DNA from: an uncultured Eubacterium sp.
Lineage (GTDB): Bacteria > Bacillota_A > Clostridia > Lachnospirales > Lachnospiraceae
DNA: 11,356 nucleotides
NCBI GenBank assembly: GCA_948468465.1
Contig: CAOKJJ010000162.1
Location: forward strand, 1-11,356
Direction of reading: 5' to 3'
Made by a program: the position numbers and the translations under genes. This document shows positions 9,293 to 11,356 of the stretch, piece after piece. The notes beneath the pieces were generated by a model. That model made no database searches, was not told the DNA's origin, and saw only the letters and a list, made by a program, of their open reading frames with translations. The first letter of the stretch is position 1, and each line of letters starts with the position of its first letter.

Positions 9293-9336
9293 TTATCCAC
9301 AGTTATCCACATTTTTTTGTGGATAACTGTGGATAA
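9293..9336. repeat. DnaA-box cluster forming a perfect inverted repeat
   Basis: Two direct TTATCCACA boxes (9293-9301, 9303-9311) face two boxes of opposite orientation (9318-9326, 9328-9336) across a 6-base T spacer. The arms, TTATCCACAGTTATCCACA and its exact complement, are a perfect 19-bp inverted repeat. Boxes within an arm start 10 bases apart, one helical turn, so paired DnaA monomers would lie on the same face. It begins 12 bases after the dnaA stop codon. Confidence 0.95.
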
Positions 9337-9347
9337 ATCAGGTATCT

Positions 9348-10703
9348 TTAATTAGGATTGATCTTTTTTCGAATGGTTTCTATTAATTTTTGAGTAGATT
9401 CATTTGACTGGTATTCTGCTTCTATTTTTTCTATTCCATGAATAATCGTTGAATGGTCACGTCCGCCTAATATTTCTCCAATTCCTGCCAGAGAAGCGCC
9501 TGTCATGTTTTTACACAAATACATAGCAATCTGTCTGGGCCTTACGATATCGCTGCTGCGGGATTTAGATATTAACTGTTGTGGTGTTTTTTGAAAATGT
9601 TCTGCTACAATTTCAATAATCAGCTGCGGGGTAACTTCTCTATGTAAGTCAGGATTTATAATGCTTTCCAGCTGTTCTTTTGCGGTGTCAATCGTGATTT
9701 CAACATTTGTTAATCGTGAAAAAGCCATCAGACGATTTAACGCACCTTCCAGTTCACGGATATTTGATTTGATATTAGTAGCAATGTATTTAATAATTTC
9801 ATCATCAAATTTAATATTATCCATTTCTTCTTTTCGTCGCAGGATAGCCATACGTGTTTCATAATCAGGGGAACCAATATCCGCCATGCATCCCCATTGG
9901 AAACGGGAACGGAACCGTTCTTCCAGCGTAGTCATTTCTTTTGGAGGTTTATCACTGGAAACGACGATTTGCTTCCCTGCGTTATAAAGTACATTAAACG
10001 TATTAAAAAATTCTTCCTGTGTTCGGTCTTTTCCTATTATAAATTGAATATCATCTATTAACAGTACATCAACATTGCGATATTTATCGCGTATCGCGTT
10101 AATCTGCGAATTACTGCCGTTACGGATGGCATCAATGACTTCATTGGTAAATACCTCTGAAGGCACATATTGTATTTTTAGTTTCGGATGGTTTGCAAGT
10201 ATATGGTGCGCAATCGAATGCATCAAATGTGTCTTGCCCAGTCCTACGCCTCCCCATAAAAAAAGTGGGTTGTATTGTTTTGCAGGATTTTCAGCTTCTT
10301 CTGCAACTACCAGAGAAATTGTATGCGCAAGCTTATTGTTGCTTCCTACTACAAATGTATCAAATGTGTAGTTAGGATTCAGATCGTGGTTTTTAGAAGC
10401 GTTATCTTCCTGCATCGCAGATGATTTTGCTGGTTTCATTTTCTTAGCGTCTTCAGGAAGAATAAATTCAATCTCATAGTCAACACCTGTAACTTCTGCA
10501 ATTACAACCTGTAAAGGAGTCCGATATTTTTTTGTAATATAGTTCAGAGCAATTTGCTCTGGCGGAGCGAGAATATAGATTTTATTCCCATTTATCTGAA
10601 AAATTTCCAAAGGTTTTATCCAGGAATCAAAGACCACATTGGAAAGTTCGTATTCTTCTTTTACTGTTAATAGTATTTCTTGCCATTTTTCCTCAACAAT
10701 CAT
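9348..10703 (-). CDS. dnaA: chromosomal replication initiator protein DnaA
   Basis: DnaA is the AAA+ initiator that binds DnaA boxes, melts the origin and helps load the helicase; it also represses its own gene in many bacteria. The 451 residues are the usual Firmicutes length. Domain I covers about 1-80, a short linker runs to about 110, and the AAA+ domain III carries Walker A GGVGLGKT (151-158) and Walker B VLLIDD (213-218), with FRSRFQWG (264-271) around the arginine-finger region. Domain IV contains the DNA-binding signature GGRDHSTIIHG (413-423) preceded by RPRQIAMYLCK (388-398). GGAGA (10714-10710) lies six bases before the ATG. Box clusters on both sides of the gene fit autoregulation and origin function. 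No unusual residues were noticed. Confidence 0.98.
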   Translation of the reverse strand: MIVEEKWQEILLTVKEEYELSNVVFDSWIKPLEIFQINGNKIYILAPPEQIALNYITKKYRTPLQVVIAEVTGVDYEIEFILPEDAKKMKPAKSSAMQEDNASKNHDLNPNYTFDTFVVGSNNKLAHTISLVVAEEAENPAKQYNPLFLWGGVGLGKTHLMHSIAHHILANHPKLKIQYVPSEVFTNEVIDAIRNGSNSQINAIRDKYRNVDVLLIDDIQFIIGKDRTQEEFFNTFNVLYNAGKQIVVSSDKPPKEMTTLEERFRSRFQWGCMADIGSPDYETRMAILRRKEEMDNIKFDDEIIKYIATNIKSNIRELEGALNRLMAFSRLTNVEITIDTAKEQLESIINPDLHREVTPQLIIEIVAEHFQKTPQQLISKSRSSDIVRPRQIAMYLCKNMTGASLAGIGEILGGRDHSTIIHGIEKIEAEYQSNESTQKLIETIRKKINPN

Positions 10704-10761
10704 ATCATTTCTCCGTTATATTTTTACATTCTAAAAAAAGCAGATAAAAGCCACACTTTAT

Positions 10762-10790
10762 ATGATAAACCAAAATTACAAATTTAGCAA
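10762..10790 (-). promoter_or_regulatory. possible dnaA promoter
   Basis: On the - strand TTGCTA (10790-10785), a 17-base spacer and TATCAT (10767-10762) give 4/6 and 5/6 matches to consensus, predicting a leader of about 50 bases before dnaA. A one-mismatch DnaA box (10820-10828) lies just upstream, suitable for autoregulation. No better promoter was found in the gap. Confidence 0.35.
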
Positions 10791-10819
10791 TTAAATCTTC
10801 AGAGAAAAAGTGAGTCTGA

Positions 10820-11041
10820 AGTGGATAATATGTCTAAAATAAAATAGAAGCGTTTCGAAATATTGTGTAAAAAACGTGTTATTCACATAGATAAAGGCGC
10901 GTTTTTGGGGCATTTTAATAAGTTATCCACAAAAATAAAAACGTTAGAATCCCTTTAAAATCAACAATTTTAGTGAAAATTGAAAAAAATATGTGGATAA
11001 GTATGTGTATAAGTTTTTGTTGATAACCAAATTGTGGATAA
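10820..11041. other. oriC segment upstream of dnaA (second DnaA-box cluster)
   Basis: The gap between dnaA and rpmH holds no gene in this part. Boxes matching TTATNCACA are at 10879-10887 (+, TTATTCACA), 10923-10931 (+, TTATCCACA), 10992-11000 (-, TTATCCACA), 11004-11012 (-, TTATACACA) and 11033-11041 (-, TTATCCACA). One-mismatch boxes are at 10820-10828 (-), 10864-10872 (-) and 11018-11026 (-). The left boxes mostly point + and the right ones -, so the cluster converges. With the dnaA-dnaN segment this makes a bipartite origin as in Bacillus. Confidence 0.88.
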
Positions 11042-11127
11042 CTTTTTTGTGTTTTAATGTGGACGTGAATTTTCTTACAATATTACCATAAAATTCATTA
11101 AAAATTTATAAAAACAGAATGTTTTTC

Positions 11128-11155
11128 TTGACTTGCGTTTCTTTTTTGATATAAT
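11128..11155 (+). promoter_or_regulatory. rpmH promoter
   Basis: TTGACT (11128-11133), a 16-base spacer and a perfect TATAAT (11150-11155), with TG one base before it as an extended -10. The predicted start near 11162 leaves a leader of about 47 bases before rpmH. It is divergent from dnaA and about 87 bases from the nearest consensus DnaA box. Confidence 0.85.
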
Positions 11156-11208
11156 TGTAATGGTATTTTTTCTACAACAAGCATTTGCATAGAGGAGGTG
11201 CATGTAAT

Positions 11209-11343
11209 ATGAAGATGACATTTCAGCCAAATAAAAGACATAGATCTAAAGTTCATGGCTTTCGGAAAAGAATGAGTACAGCAGGCGGAAGAAAAGTATT
11301 GGCTGCGAGAAGATTAAAAGGAAGAAAGAAGTTATCAGCATAG
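11209..11343 (+). CDS. rpmH: 50S ribosomal protein L34
   Basis: L34 is a small basic protein of the large ribosomal subunit. The complete 44-residue product begins [18 protein letters not shown] and continues [17 protein letters not shown], the near-invariant L34 sequence, so identity is certain despite its size. AGGAGG (11193-11198) lies ten bases before the ATG. An ATG directly followed by TAA (11202-11207) lies between the ribosome site and the true start. The conserved partner rnpA would be expected just beyond the right edge; only 13 bases follow the stop. Confidence 0.98.
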   Translation: MKMTFQPNKRHRSKVHGFRKRMSTAGGRKVLAARRLKGRKKLSA

Positions 11344-11356
11344 GCCACATCTTTTG

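Larger units (their letters stand above)
9041..9336. other. oriC segment in the dnaA-dnaN gap (candidate unwinding region)
   Basis: Between dnaA and dnaN there is no gene but a dense set of origin-like elements. Reading from dnaA toward dnaN they are: four perfect DnaA boxes (9293-9336); a degenerate box TTATCCAGT (9261-9269); two A7 tracts spaced 9 bases apart (9215-9221, 9224-9230), possibly curved DNA; a one-mismatch box (9203-9211); overlapping box-like TTTTACACT copies (9115-9123, 9107-9115); a GC-rich spacer; five DnaA-trio triplets (9088-9102); and an AT-rich tract (about 9046-9085) abutting the dnaN ribosome site. This order follows the Bacillus-type basal unwinding system. Origin identity is strongly supported by gene context; the exact melting site is inferred. 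Confidence 0.85.

Noticed and set aside
9278..9336. The DnaA-box inverted repeat as a classical intrinsic terminator of dnaA
   Set aside because: On the - strand the T run starts about eight bases after the stem rather than directly after it, so the pattern is atypical. It is kept only as a possible mRNA-end structure, not listed as a terminator.

Overview
The window is the chromosomal replication-origin neighbourhood of a low-GC, Gram-positive Clostridia-type bacterium. Protein style (GyrA, DnaA, L34), AT-rich intergenic DNA, the box arrangement and the anaerobe-type two-subunit iron-sulfur fumarase next to gyrA suggest Lachnospiraceae or a close relative. The genus cannot be fixed from the sequence alone. 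No mobile element, CRISPR array, phage gene or unknown accessory system is visible; the less ordinary content is in the non-coding DNA and in the tail of GyrA.

Layout from right to left: rpmH (L34) is on the + strand at 11209-11343 with a clear sigma-A-type promoter. A 505-base gap holding a cluster of DnaA boxes separates it from the divergent gene train on the - strand: dnaA (9348-10703), a second origin segment (9035-9347), dnaN, the S4-domain gene yaaA/rlbA, recF, gyrB and gyrA. Gaps from dnaN to gyrA are 12 to 37 bases, and yaaA and recF overlap, so this is probably one operon. It is followed with only 39 bases' gap by the alpha and beta subunits of a class I fumarate hydratase. Next come tRNA-Ser(GCU) with its own promoter and then two tandem strong promoters with an rRNA-type leader running off the left edge; a 16S rRNA gene is expected just outside.

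The two origin segments flank dnaA, as in the bipartite Bacillus-type oriC. The dnaA-dnaN gap carries four perfect DnaA boxes in a perfect 19-base inverted repeat. Closer to dnaN it has box-like repeats, a GC-rich spacer, five consecutive DnaA-trio triplets and an AT-rich stretch, in the order expected of a basal unwinding system. All - strand genes read away from the origin, co-directional with the replication fork.

Functionally, dnaA starts replication, dnaN supplies the sliding clamp, recF handles gap repair, gyrB/gyrA remove supercoils ahead of the fork, and the distal stable-RNA genes benefit from high dosage near the origin. Three gene starts were moved downstream of the longest reading frame because of Shine-Dalgarno position: fumA to 1964, yaaA to 7899 and dnaN to 9034.
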